From assembly GCF_030052815.1 (NCBI RefSeq), contig NC_079493.1:58075191-58139190 (forward strand): DNA of 64,000 bases, read 5' to 3'. How positions within the stretch are numbered: position 1 is the stretch's first letter; each line of letters opens with the position of its first letter. Origin of the DNA: Hevea brasiliensis. Taxonomy: Eukaryota > Streptophyta > Magnoliopsida > Malpighiales > Euphorbiaceae. The notes under the pieces were generated by a model. It did not search any database, was not told the origin of the DNA, and saw only the letters and a program-made list of their open reading frames with translations. The position numbers were made by a program, and so were the translations under genes. Below, piece after piece: positions 11,961-22,265 of this stretch.

Positions 11961-12975
11961 GCTGAAGCCCGCGATCTTCGCCCGTGATCAACTCCATTGT
12001 CCAGTGATGCAGTTCGGCAGTCACAGCATCCAGACAAGAAAACTTCTCTCTGCCGGCTTGATCCTTTAGCTCCATCGCCATCAGGCCTTCTTCTCTATTT
12101 AAGGTGATGCACTTCGGATGTACGGGGCCCTGGTGCAGCCAGCTGCGGGGGAAGCCCTCAAAGCTGTTCGGAATTTTGCTCCTCAAGATAAAGAAGCAGT
12201 TTTTCCAATTCTTCAGGGAGGAAGGCAGGTCGGTAAAAAGTCCACAATGAGGTTTCGCCTGGAAGAACCAATACTCGTCGTCCTTTCGATGAGTTAATCT
12301 ATGTAGTTCGGCGAATACCTTAGCTGTGGGTCGGAGTCCCTTAGCTCGGTATAGGCCTCGGAAGGCTACTAAGATCCGCCACGAGTTTGGGTGAAGTTGA
12401 GCGATGCACACTTGGTGATATTTTAAAACTTCCTTGAAGAAGTCGTCCAAAGGGAACCGTAGACCGGCTTTTAATTGCTCTTCATATACTATAATCATGT
12501 CGTTCCCTTCGAAGAAGTGATCAGCTCGGATATCTCCGTGACACCGGATGAGTTCGAATGAATCAGGATGAATGTTGTATTCTTGGCTGAACGATTGTAG
12601 GTCGGTTTCTTGAAGAACTGATGGTAGCTCGTCCATGGGAAGATTTTCCCTCCCTGAAGAGGGTACAGGCCTTGATGGTGCTGCTTGCCCTCGAGCTGGA
12701 ACAGGGACCCTAGAAGGTTCAGGTCGCACGCTTGGTCCGACCACCTCCACTTCATCAGATGACCACGAGATCTAAACGAAAGGGGGGTTTGCCGCTCTCT
12801 GACCCTCGGTGCCGCTCATTTTCAAAGGAAACAAGACATTTAAACTAAAAGAAGGATCAAAACCCTTACCGGAGTCTGATCGGTGTCGGAAGAACTTGAG
12901 GAAACGAGAGAATTTTGAAGTTGTTCGCGAGAGACTGAAAATGACATAAGGGAGCAACTGGCTAACCCCCACCCT

Positions 12976-12983
12976 TATTTATA
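12976..12983 (-). promoter_or_regulatory. TATA box for the antisense LTR gene
   Basis: The minus strand reads GAGTATAAATAAGGG here. The box lies about 157 bp upstream of the ATG at 12819, leaving room for a roughly 130-nt 5' UTR. This segment is absent from the 3' LTR, where a ~479-bp deletion removed it. Promoter function is inferred from sequence and position. Confidence 0.5.
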
Positions 12984-13254
12984 CTCGTCCGAGCATTTAA
13001 TGCTCACGATGTTCTAGGCAGTGCATTGGTTAGCGGGACTCGCCAGCTGTTCTGACACGTCTCATGAATATTCCAAAATTCCATAAGGAGAGACCGGCTA
13101 GTTAGAGATTGGCTAATTAAGGCAAATGTTTGGAAGTGCGGATCGGATAAGGGCTGTTCAGTTGGAAACCAGATCGGATAAACACACCAGAGATCGGAAA
13201 ATAATCAATAATAATAAAGTGATAATTGGCAAAATAAATTTTATTTCCAAAAGG

Positions 13255-13390
13255 TCAAATTACATCATTTGGGCGATCTCTGGAGATCGGATTACATTAA
13301 AGGTCTAATTACATCATTTCGGCGATCTCTAGAGATCGGATTACATTAAAGGTCTGATTACATCATAAGGGCGATCTTTAGAGATCGGTG
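13255..13390. repeat. 49-bp tandem repeat, each unit with a CGATCT...AGATCG palindrome (3 copies)
   Basis: Palindromes at 13274-13289 (CGATCTCTGGAGATCG), 13323-13338 (CGATCTCTAGAGATCG) and 13372-13387 (CGATCTTTAGAGATCG) are exactly 49 bp apart, joined by 'attacattaaaggtct'. They lie 290-400 bp upstream of the antisense TATA box, a position suitable for protein-binding sites. Two copies remain in the 3' LTR at 42388-42403 and 42437-42452, also 49 bp apart. Confidence 0.8.
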
Positions 13391-14546
13391 GAACATCCTA
13401 TCTAAAAGGCCTATGTCAAAGCCTAGTCTCGTGGCTGAGTCAAAAGATGTGTTTGACCAGGAGACCGGCTGGGGGGACTATGACTCTCATGAGAATGAGA
13501 GAGGTCGTCATCAAAGTTATCTCTTGAAACCGAGCCGCTGTCGGAACACCCAGAGTGGAGAGGAGCCAGATGAACGCCAAAGAGCAGTCACCGGTGTTGA
13601 GGGGAATATTAACAGTCTTCTCGCCCGAAATCAGTTCGCCAATTATATCGACGAACGATTCAAGATCGGCATGATCGAAGTCCTCGATCCAGATCGGTTA
13701 ATTAGTCCAGTTCTCTCACTCTCATCAGATAAGGTCTTCATGATTTTTCGATCACTGGGATCGTAAATTTTCAGGCAAGGAACAAAGCGGGCAACCGAAA
13801 AAAGATTAAAAGCGGTCATCTTGTCCGGGATTGTTACCGGAGCAGCTAGAACAGGAAAAATGAGGAGAATAGGGGAGAAAGTCAAATGAGGTAGGGCTTC
13901 CCGGTTGAAGGTATACATAAGAAAATTTGAGCATTTATTGCAAGCAGAAAACGAAGCGGACGCCTCGAGAATTGAGGGAAATAAATGCTTTGACTGAACC
14001 GAACCCGATAAAAGGAAGACCGGTGTGGTAAAGATCGGTAGAAGGGAGACCGGCATGAAAGATCGGAAAAGAGCGTGTTAGGAAGATCGGAAAAGAAAGG
14101 AGGTCGGATAGCAAAAAGAATAAGACAGCTCCTGCTGATTATCGTCATAATCAGGGCCGAGGTAGTTAAAGCGTCGCAAACGAAATCTCCACCGCACGCC
14201 CCAGAATCGCCCACATTACTGACATGTGCCAGAGTACGTCAGGACAGCGCCGTACATCCTAATCTCCACCATTGATCTTACTTGTAAGGACGAGCTCGGA
14301 GCCCTCGGATCAAAGAAGAAAATGACAAGATCAGCGCCTTTCACTCCTAGCCCTCAAATCGCTCTTGACAAGAAATTTTGGGCCATCAGATTAAAAGAGA
14401 GAAAAGGATAAATACTCCGGAAGGGATCTCAGTCGTCCGTTCTGATTCTCTTTAATTCCCGAGCCCTTAGATCATGTCCTTCAAAATCTTAACCCTCCAT
14501 CTCCCTCAAAATAGATCCTGACCCTCCATGGGGAGTACCCGGTTCC

Positions 14547-14554
14547 TATAAATA
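14547..14554 (+). promoter_or_regulatory. Sense TATA box of the Ogre 5' LTR
   Basis: CCTATAAATACCCG is a strong plant TATA context and is conserved in the 3' LTR (43613-43620). It would start the genomic RNA near 14580, leaving about 1.75 kb of R-U5 before the primer site. The start position is inferred. Confidence 0.6.
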
Positions 14555-15539
14555 CCCGCATGAAAAACTGTTCAAAGGAGGACAAATAGTGAATATAGCG
14601 GAAGGACTCTGAAACTTAATTCAGCTTGTTACTCTACTATTTTTGAAGCTTTCATAAGAAAAACTTTTGAAACCGGTTTTCTGAAGTATTTTCTTGCAAA
14701 GGATTTCTGAACACTGAAACTCTCCATTTTCAGTTCGTTCATTATCCTGTGACACTCTCACTTTCTGTCTTTGTTATCTTTATTCCCACTTCCGTTGTCC
14801 AAGCTCAACTTCATTCATACTTGGTTATAATATTGATCGGATTGCATTTTAACAAGGTATTCTTCATTTCAAGGTGAACCTTAGTCTTCAGGTTACCAGC
14901 CCGCGGCCCCCATTACGTTCTGTGATCCCATAGTTAGTTCAATAGATCCGACTCCCCACAGGTGAGTGCTCATATTGCTTTTTTATTAAGTTCTCATTCT
15001 TATTTTACGTATTTCCTTTATTCTTTATATATATATAATTTTCTCTAAGTTTATATTGCGCTAAAGAACACGAAGAAGGTCATTCTCGAGTTTACTTCCG
15101 TGTTGACCAGTCCATTCTTTTTGTTAATCTTTGTTATTCCTGAACGTAAGTCTTCTAGTCCCGAGTAGCATATAAGTGGTCAGATAAAATGTAGGTAACT
15201 GTATCTTAAGGGTCTCTTTAAAATAATGAAAGGTTTGAACAATAAGTTGGGAAAATAGTAAGGCCGAATCACTAGAATAATGCAAAAGACAATTGAGTAA
15301 GACGTCACAAGGCAGAGTAAAACCGAACCTTAAGATAGATAAATGGGATAGATCGGGTATCAAAAGGTACTGGTAAGGCGACCACATAGGAAGGTCGAAA
15401 AATTCGGTTTGGTATCTCTTGACTAGTTACAAGGTGCCAATGAGTTAAAAGAAGCCTTATTCCGAGCCTCGGCATCTTTAAGTGCCAGAACCCTTAGTTC
15501 TAGGATTTCGTGATGGGTAGCTGTAATCAAATTTCGAGA

Positions 15540-15954
15540 GATCGGAAAAGTCTTTATCTGGTTCTCAACCTAAAATTCTAATAAATATTTAAAAAGGAAA
15601 TCGGAGGAGAGTTCTTATCTGATTCGCACTTAAAATTCTAATAAATATTTAAAAAGGAGATCGGAGGAGAGTTCTTATCCGATTCTCACTTAAAATTTTA
15701 ATAAATATTTAAAAAGGAGATCGGAGGAGAGTTCTTATCCGATTCTCAATCTAAAATTTTAAACAAATATTTAAAAGGAGATCGGAGGAGAGTTCTTATC
15801 CGATTCTCAATCTAAGATTTTAACAAATATTTAAAAGGAGATCGGAGGAGAGTTCTTATCCGGTTCTCACTTAAAATTTTAACAAATATTTTAAAGAGAT
15901 CGGAGGAGAGTTCTTATCCAATTTCCAAATTAAATTTTAATAAATACATAAGAT
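15540..15954 (+). repeat. ~60-bp tandem repeat in the Ogre 5' LTR, 7 units
   Basis: Units begin 'agatcggaggagagttctta' and end with 'aataaatatttaaaa'. They lie downstream of the sense TATA box and would be transcribed. The 3' LTR array (44605-45080) has 8 units. Confidence 0.85.
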
Positions 15955-16339
15955 GATCCCCCTAAAATAAAACAAATACGCAATAGCAACTCACTAAGGT
16001 TGTCTCATTTACTTATGTATCTGGGTAATCCGAATTAGTGAAAAATCAAATATTCCTTTTATCAAAAGGATTAACATTTCCAGTTAAACCCTCCTAACTA
16101 TAAAGAATGTGAAGTTAAATCTGCTTACCCTCGTTGAGGGACGAGGTGGGGTGCCTAACACCTTCCCCGCCCGTTTACGGACACCGAACCTAGAATCTCT
16201 GTTTTTGAAGTGGTTTCATTTTAATTTACTTTCACAAATGGTTTTCTTTAATTTCCCTCAAAATTAAAGTGGCGACTCCTCACTTTTCCCACTTCGGTGA
16301 GTGTTCGTCCAGGCGACCGCAAAACACCTTGTGACAGCT

Positions 16340-16357
16340 TGGCGACTCCACTGGGGA
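16340..16357 (+). promoter_or_regulatory. Ogre primer-binding site (tRNA-Arg type)
   Basis: TGGCGACTCCACTGGGGA starts 3 nt after the LTR end. This wording is typical of Tat/Ogre elements and is generally taken as complementary to the 3' end of tRNA-Arg. Confidence 0.75.
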
Positions 16358-17192
16358 TCGCATAAAACTTAACCCCGGTCTAGAGGTCCAAAGGTAGATT
16401 TAATTTTGCGATCAAATTGTAGTTAGGTGGGCTCACTCCGCAAAATGCTGTACGTTAATTATTGTTATTCCTGCTAACCATTTTGCTTATCTTGCTTGCT
16501 TTACTTTCCACAGTGTTCTTCATTTAAAAGAAAAAAAGGAAAAATAAAAATCCCCCTGAATTGGGAAGAGGTAAAGGTGTCCCTTCACACACTGAACACT
16601 CACACGATGTCCTCACACACTTCAGCCCTATACCCAGGCTTTCTTTCCCTTTTAGGAAAGTAGGAGGGAGTCATGTAGCGGTACCCGTGGGTTTTACCCC
16701 GTTAGTATCCGTGAAGGCTTCTGCTCAAATTGAAACTCGTTCTATTCACTGTGATACCCGTGGAATTTTCTCGACAGTATCGTGGGGGATAGAATGGGGC
16801 TCTACTGTTTACAGTGGGGGCAATTTGGGAACCTGTGGCCTTTAGAAAATTAGACCTTGAGCTAAACTATCACGATAGCTGGAAGCCGTAGCAAGCTACC
16901 TTGTAAGATAGAACTGTCCGATTAGGTAGCACCCAGCCGGTATTAGGACTTTCCTTTACTTTAAGACAAAAGGGGCATACTTACTCTTATTATTTTATTT
17001 TGTTCTTATTTTTAAGGGTAATCTTGAATCATACTGTTAAGAAAACCTACACATTTTCCTACTTTGATAAATGTGCAGGTGTCACTCTGCCAATAGTATA
17101 ATTCAAGATTACCTGAATTTATCCTGCTAACAAGTTTTTCCTGCAGGCATCACCGAAATAAGGTATGTAAAAGGATAAGCATCATTTTTAAC
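16358..17192 (+). other. Ogre untranslated leader
   Basis: About 835 bp between the primer site and ORF1. I see no conserved protein in it; ORFs are short. A pyrimidine-rich stretch ending TTTTCCTGCAG (about 17132-17147) just before ORF1 could be a splice acceptor, but no matching donor was identified. Confidence 0.5.
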
Positions 17193-18756
17193 ATGGCATC
17201 CTCGAGTCAATCGGCAGAAGAAGTTCTTAAATCAGAACAAAATGCTAAACCATGGCCCGAATCGTCTCATAGCTCATTACCCCCATTGGACCTGAGCAAG
17301 ATTGAAGTCAGGATGAATAGTCTCGAGGGTCTGGCCAATGGTTGGAAGTCGTTTCCTGATCAGGTCAAAGCACAATTTGAGAAGAAATACGGGAGGATTG
17401 CAACCTTGATGTGAGTCAGGGTCTAGGTCCCGGCACTAAAGGCCATGTTGTCAGTTTGGAACCCTAAGTTTGGAGTGTTCTCTTTCAACGACATCGATAC
17501 TGCTCCCACTATGGAAAAATATCAAGCATTGCTAGAAATCCCTTATGCGGCGCAGAATCGGATTTACCTACACCTCGAATATAGGTAGACCTGGAAACAG
17601 CTCGCACATATGCTGGGGATCCCACCAGAAAAAGCAAAGGCGAGAGAAACCGTCAAAGGAAACACGCATGGATGGTATTGGACTTACCTCAAGAAAGGGT
17701 TGGAGCAATGCATCCAAGATCAACAGTGGGATCAAGCTTCATTGATGCTCGCTTTAGCAATTTACGGTTTGATCTTGTTCCCTAGACCTTCCAGAATCAT
17801 AACCTGCGGTGTTGTGGAAATGTTCGGGCGAGAGAAACGTAAAGTCAATCCAAGCATCGCAATACTTGCCGAGACTTTCTTAACCCTCACTTACTGCAGA
17901 CAGCAAGGCAAGGGGTCCATTAAGTGTTGTTCTCAGTTGTTGCACCTCTGGATCATTAGTCATATGTGTCATGTGGAGACGAAGGGATTAACTTGGTATC
18001 TTGACCAGCCTCTCATCGAGAAAATGACCCGATTGGTAATCAGCCCGAAGGATGAGCTACAGTGGCAAGAATGGATTTTGAGCTTCAATAGCCATAACTA
18101 TTGTTGGAAGAAATTGTGGACGTCAAGTCAATCCATTCTGATTAGCACGGGGAACAATCAATCAGTATCCCTAATCGGAGTGACTGGATACACAAGTTAC
18201 ACTCCGGCCTTAGTAGTAAGACAATTCGGCTCAACACAGTTCAGAATCAATACGGAAGAATACCACCAAGGTCATTTCTACCATGAGCTCAAGGAAGAGG
18301 AGGGGTTGAAAATAGCTCACAAATCTTGGGAAAACATCACTCTGATGGACAGGTCGCCTAAAGGTCCGAGTGCCACGGGCGATTATCTTAAATGGAGGGC
18401 TGACAGGGACCAAGAACACTCAACTGCAGAATTCGAAGACAGCGACCATCGCCGAAACGTCCAATCAGAAGAAGAAGCTTGAATTAAAGGAACAGGCATT
18501 ACTCATCAACAATATTCTGAAAGAATGTGCTAAGGAAAGGAAGGAGAAAGAAAGACAAGCTGCTCTCTATCAAGAGCTGAAAGAGAATGTTGACCAGCTG
18601 GAGAGAACGATAGCACAGGGAAAACAAGAACTCCTTCCTGAATCCGAGTATGCTCTGAAAGCATTCGACCCTGCCAAACAAGAAGAAAGGTTATACGAGT
18701 ATCTCAGAAAATGTCATCTCATTATAAAGAGCCTCCCTGAGCCTAGGTCGATGTAA
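17193..18756 (+). pseudogene. Ogre ORF1 (DUF7745-like protein of unknown function), broken
   Basis: ORF1 upstream of gag is a hallmark of Ogre elements; its function is unknown. The ATG at 17193 (MASSSQSAEE) opens a frame that is interrupted at 17412 (TGA), 17424 (TAG) and 17586 (TAG) but otherwise continues to 18482. It includes PALKAMLSVWNPKFGVFSF and APTMEKYQALLEIP, the block I associate with DUF7745, and later GHFYHELKEEEGLKIAHKSW. A frameshift near 18400-18480 moves the C-terminus to another frame (to 18756), a charged coiled coil (KKKLELKEQALLINNILKE, then ELKENVDQLERTIAQGKQEL). The intact protein would be about 520 residues. Confidence 0.75.
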
Positions 18757-19150
18757 AGAATGCTGTGTATAAATATTCAGTTAATGGAAAACTTTTTGGG
18801 CCATTGTTTAGCCAAATTGTGAATGAATAGTATAACTCCCGTAGGAACCCCCTCTCTAGGGTTATGCGAAAAATTGGATATGCCATATGAACAGGTATCA
18901 TAAACGCGCATTCAATCCAGTCATTCACAGTCAGACTATCGAATGATGCCATGATAAAATTGATGCAACCATCCTTCTGCAGATTTCATTTTGGCTCCCA
19001 AATGCCACTGTATCCTTTGTCTGAACCAGGATCTTTAGTTTTTTTATGAAATTCAAAATTCACTAAAAGCTTTTATTTATCTCCCCACAGAAAATCAACA
19101 TTGCTTCAAACAAGGCAAGTCTGACCAAGCACACGGTTCAACCCAAGCGA
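18757..19150 (+). other. spacer between ORF1 and gag
   Basis: 394 bp with no supported gene. It contains a T-rich stretch ending 'tatctccccacag' near 19090, which looks like a splice acceptor upstream of gag. Whether gag is expressed through splicing cannot be told from sequence alone. Confidence 0.45.
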
Positions 19151-19183
19151 GTGTACTTAACAAGATCCCAAACAAAGAAGATA

Positions 19184-21564
19184 ATGGAAGATCAGGAACA
19201 AGTACAGAACTTACAAGGGCAAGTATCCGAGCTGAAAGACCAAGTCTCAGAACTCATGAGACTAATGAGGGAAATGTCCCAAAATAAACCCACTTCAGAA
19301 CCTAACCTACCACTACCTCCTCCACCACCTACGACAATGGATCCTCATCAGGCTTCAACCTCCTTCACCTTTCAGTCACCTATCCAGGATCCGATAATCA
19401 CTGTCAACCCGGCCACCATAAATAATGACCTACCTTTTTCCCATTACCCAGTCGTCTCAAATACTGACCCATACCCTTCAATAATAATCCCTCCAGTTCA
19501 CTCCACCCCTCATCTCCCAACTCGAGGAGCATTTCATGCAGTAGGAGGAGAAAGTAAGACCAGGGAAAACCAGAAGCTGTCTGCTCTAGAGGAAAGATAG
19601 AGAGCAATAGAGGGGCTTAACATGTATGGTTCAGTCGATGTGGCGTCACTTAGATTGGTGCCAGATGTGGTGGTGCCACCCAAATTCAAAGTCTCGGACT
19701 TCGACAAGTACATCGGGAACTCAGACCCCCGCATTCAGCTGGCAACCTACATCGCCAAAATGTCTACCTTGACAGAAGATGACAGACTTCTCATCCACTT
19801 CTTTCACAAGAGCCTCTCTGGAGCAGCCCTGAGATGGTGTATTCAGTTGGATAGGAGCAAACTGCGCTCCTGGAAGGATTTGGCGAACGCATTTTTGAAG
19901 CAGTACAAATTTAACTGTGATGTGGCCCCCACAAGGAGGGACCTTCAAAACCTGGTGCAAAGAGACAGGGAAAGCTTCAAGGAATATGCCCAAAGATGGA
20001 GGGAAAAGGCTGTAGAAGTATATCCTCCAGTATCTGATAACGAACTATGCTCCCTGTTCATCGAAACATTGAAAGCTCCCTACTTCAATTTGATGATTGG
20101 AAACACTTCCAACAGCTTCTCAGACATCATCCAAGCCAGTGAGAGAATAGAGGCTAATTTAAGGATGGGACAGTGCGAGAATTGGTGAGAATCTGTGAAG
20201 AAAAGCGCGATTTTGGCAAAAAGAAAGAGGGTGATGTGCATTCCATCACCCGGCAAAATAATTACTCCCCACTTCCTCAAAATAACTACCGGCCATATCC
20301 TCCCCCTCATGGCCAAACAGTTGCAAACATTCCACCTCCTTTCCCAAATTATCCACACACACGCCCACAATACCCACTACTTATAAATTACCAGCCTAGA
20401 CCTCCTCCTCCACCTACCCAACCCAAACCACCTCAAAATAACCCCAAACCACCAAGAAATCCTGATCCACCCCTTCCCCTCCCACTCAGTGAAATATACC
20501 GATACCTCGTCAGTATAAACCAGATAGTACCAGTTCCCCTAGACCCAATTCAGCCACCATACCCCAGGTGGTATGATGCCATTGCCCGTTGTGAATATCA
20601 TGGAGGGGCACAAGGGCATTCAATTGACAACTGCGGGGCACTCAGAGGGAGAGTGCACGCTTTAATCAGAAACGGGTGGTTGAAGATTGAGGGAAATGGT
20701 TCTCTCCCCAATGTTACCTCAAACCCGTTTCCCAACCATAATGCGGGCAATGGTGTAAATATGACAGAGTCGGACGGAGAAGGGTGAACACCAGAGGTAG
20801 ACAAGCTGATTCCTCACTTTAAGAAAATTTTTGCCATGGCAGCGAGAGAAGGTTACCTTTGCCCTCAGGTATCAGGATCAGAAAAGGGATGTTCTTACCA
20901 TGGAGGAGCAGCTGATCATGAGCTGCAAGACTGTGAGGGATTCCAACAAGAGGTTCAGAACTTACTGTCCCTCAAAGTTCTGAGATGCCAGACAAGGTCA
21001 AGGATGGAAGGGGGAGTGAACACAACTAGATTCAGCCAAAATGCTTCCACCTCTAAACCCAGAATCACCTTCTCACCCCCAGTAGCCTCACCACCAGTGA
21101 CGATTATCCGAAGCCCGCCTCAGCTCCCTGTCACCAATACCCATGCCATACCCTGGAATTATAACTTCCAAGTTTTCACTCAAGGAGCGTCAAGCAGTAC
21201 ATCAGCTCCTAATTTTGCTTCACCTCTGGCACCTCCAAAACCGTGCTTCACTCCCCATGAGCACTTCAGAATGACTTATGCCGGACCTACCAGCAATGCT
21301 ACTCCCCAACCTAATCCTCAGACCGCTACTGCCACAAAATCTTCCCCGCTTGAATTAGAGGTGGAGTTTATAACCAGAAGTGGGAGATGTTACGAGTCTG
21401 ATGAAAAAGAAAAGAAGAAGGGGAAAGTAAAAATGGGAGAATTACAGAAGAGTACAGTAGAGGAGTTTGAGAAAACGGAGGAAGTGGAACCCACCGGGCC
21501 TAAAGAAGAGGAGGAGCTGTTGCTTCAAATAATGAAGCAGAGTGAATATGACATGGTTGAGTAG
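19184..21564 (+). pseudogene. Ogre gag, broken
   Basis: The first in-frame ATG of the conserved block is at 19184; the frame is open a little further upstream, so the start is uncertain. The protein begins with a short coiled coil (VQNLQGQVSELKDQVSELM) and a Pro-rich stretch. The Gag core follows from about 19622: PPKFKVSDFDKYIGNSDPR, LIHFFHKSLSGAALRW, WKDLANAFLKQYKFN and SFKEYAQRWREKA. There is a TAG at 19598 and a frameshift near 20185. The second half is Pro-rich and has two Cys-His modules, CEYHGGAQGHSIDNC (about 20590) and CSYHGGAADHELQDC (about 20890), the zinc-binding pattern of Tat Gag. Further stops are at 20785 and 21562. It would package the element RNA in cytoplasmic particles. 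Confidence 0.85.
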
Positions 21565-21594
21565 TTAAGAAAGACACCCCCTAGAATTTCACTA

Positions 21595-22265
21595 TTGTCA
21601 CTAATTTTGAGCTCAGAGGTGCACCATCAGGCCTTGCAGAAAATCCTGGATCCGACCTTTGTGAACCCCGACATCACACCGGGGCAGTTCGAGAAGATAG
21701 TGGGACAAATCCAGGCATCCAGTTTTGTTACCTTTTCTGAAGAAGAGATAGATCCTGCAGGCTTGGCACACACTAAAGCCCTCCATGTGACAGTGAAATG
21801 CAAAGGTTGTATAGTGGCCAAGGTCCTTATTGATAATGGATCAGCACTCAACGTACTGCCTAGTGCTACATTGGCTAGATTGCCAGTTGACTAATCAAAT
21901 ATACGTCAGAGTGCTATGGTGGTAAGAGCCTTTGACGGTACAAGAAGAGAAGTGTTGGGAGACATCGACTTGCCACTCCAAATGGGCGCATGCACCTTCA
22001 ATGTCACATTCCAAGTGATGAACATTGAACCGGCCTACACTATGTTGCTGGGGAGGCCGTGGATCCATTCAGCGAATGCCGTTCCTTCAACTTTGCATCA
22101 GAAGATAAAGTACATCATGGACGGCAAAATCATCATGGTGAGAGGGGAAGAAGCCATATTGGTCACTAAGCCACAATCACTTCCTTATGTGGAAGCTGCT
22201 GAGGAGTCATTAGAAAGCTCCTTCCAGGCCTTCGAATTACAAGAAACCAGAAATGAAGGGGCTAT
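21595..22265 (+). pseudogene. Ogre aspartic protease, interrupted by the nested gypsy element
   Basis: The active-site segment is KVLIDNGSALNVLPSATL (about 21820-21875), with DNG in place of DTG or DSG, usual in Tat elements. It is followed by GRPWIHSANAVPSTLHQKIK (about 22052-22111), the C-terminal motif of Tat proteases. A TAA at 21892 breaks it. The frame is shared with the second half of gag. At 22265 the nested element enters in mid-codon. The sequence after the right duplication (32705) continues in the same frame toward a G-patch motif. Confidence 0.85.

Larger units (their letters stand above)
7414..12819 (-). pseudogene. Antisense two-exon gene in the Ogre 5' LTR: Transposase_28-like plus coiled-coil protein
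   Basis: On the minus strand an ATG at 12819 opens a reading frame (MSGTEGQRAA...). Apart from a TAG at 12772 it runs to 11961 and, beyond the nested solo LTR, to a 62-nt intron at 8337-8398 (GTATTTTC...TTTGTGCAG). Exon 2 (8336-7414) is in frame after splicing. The N-terminal half has the hallmarks of the plant 'putative gypsy type transposon' family (Transposase_28, PF04195): FPLDDFFKEVLKYHQV, LHPNSWRILVAF and NWKNCFFILR. The C-terminal half is Pro/Ser-rich, then a long heptad coiled coil (VASLRSQLSSAQNYI...) and an acidic tail. Other stops lie in exon 2, near 8020 and 7550. The family's biochemical function is unknown to me. That it is a real gene is inferred from the conserved frame, the splice sites and a second copy in the 3' LTR. 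Confidence 0.7.
6844..16336 (+). repeat. Ogre 5' LTR (about 5.95 kb without the nested solo LTR)
   Basis: The LTR starts TGTCGACACC and ends CTTGTGACA. Removing 8422-11965 leaves about 5949 bp, against 5514 bp for the 3' LTR. The length difference is mainly a deletion of about 479 bp in the 3' copy (equivalent to about 12810-13288 here), partly offset by one extra ~60-bp repeat in the 3' copy. The LTR holds an antisense two-exon gene, a 49-bp palindromic repeat, a sense TATA box and a 60-bp tandem repeat. GATCGG words are unusually frequent from 13100 to 14350. Confidence 0.88.

Noticed and set aside
13413..13766. Plus-strand ORF in the Ogre 5' LTR (MSKPSLVAESKDVF...), with a related ORF at 42478-42771
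   Set aside because: It is kept partly in both LTRs, but the two diverge by frameshift, it resembles no family I know, and it contains the GATCGG-rich repeats. LTR identity alone explains the shared frame.
16561..16845. 94-codon ORF in the Ogre leader
   Set aside because: Short, no family recognised, and upstream of the established ORF1; treated as chance.
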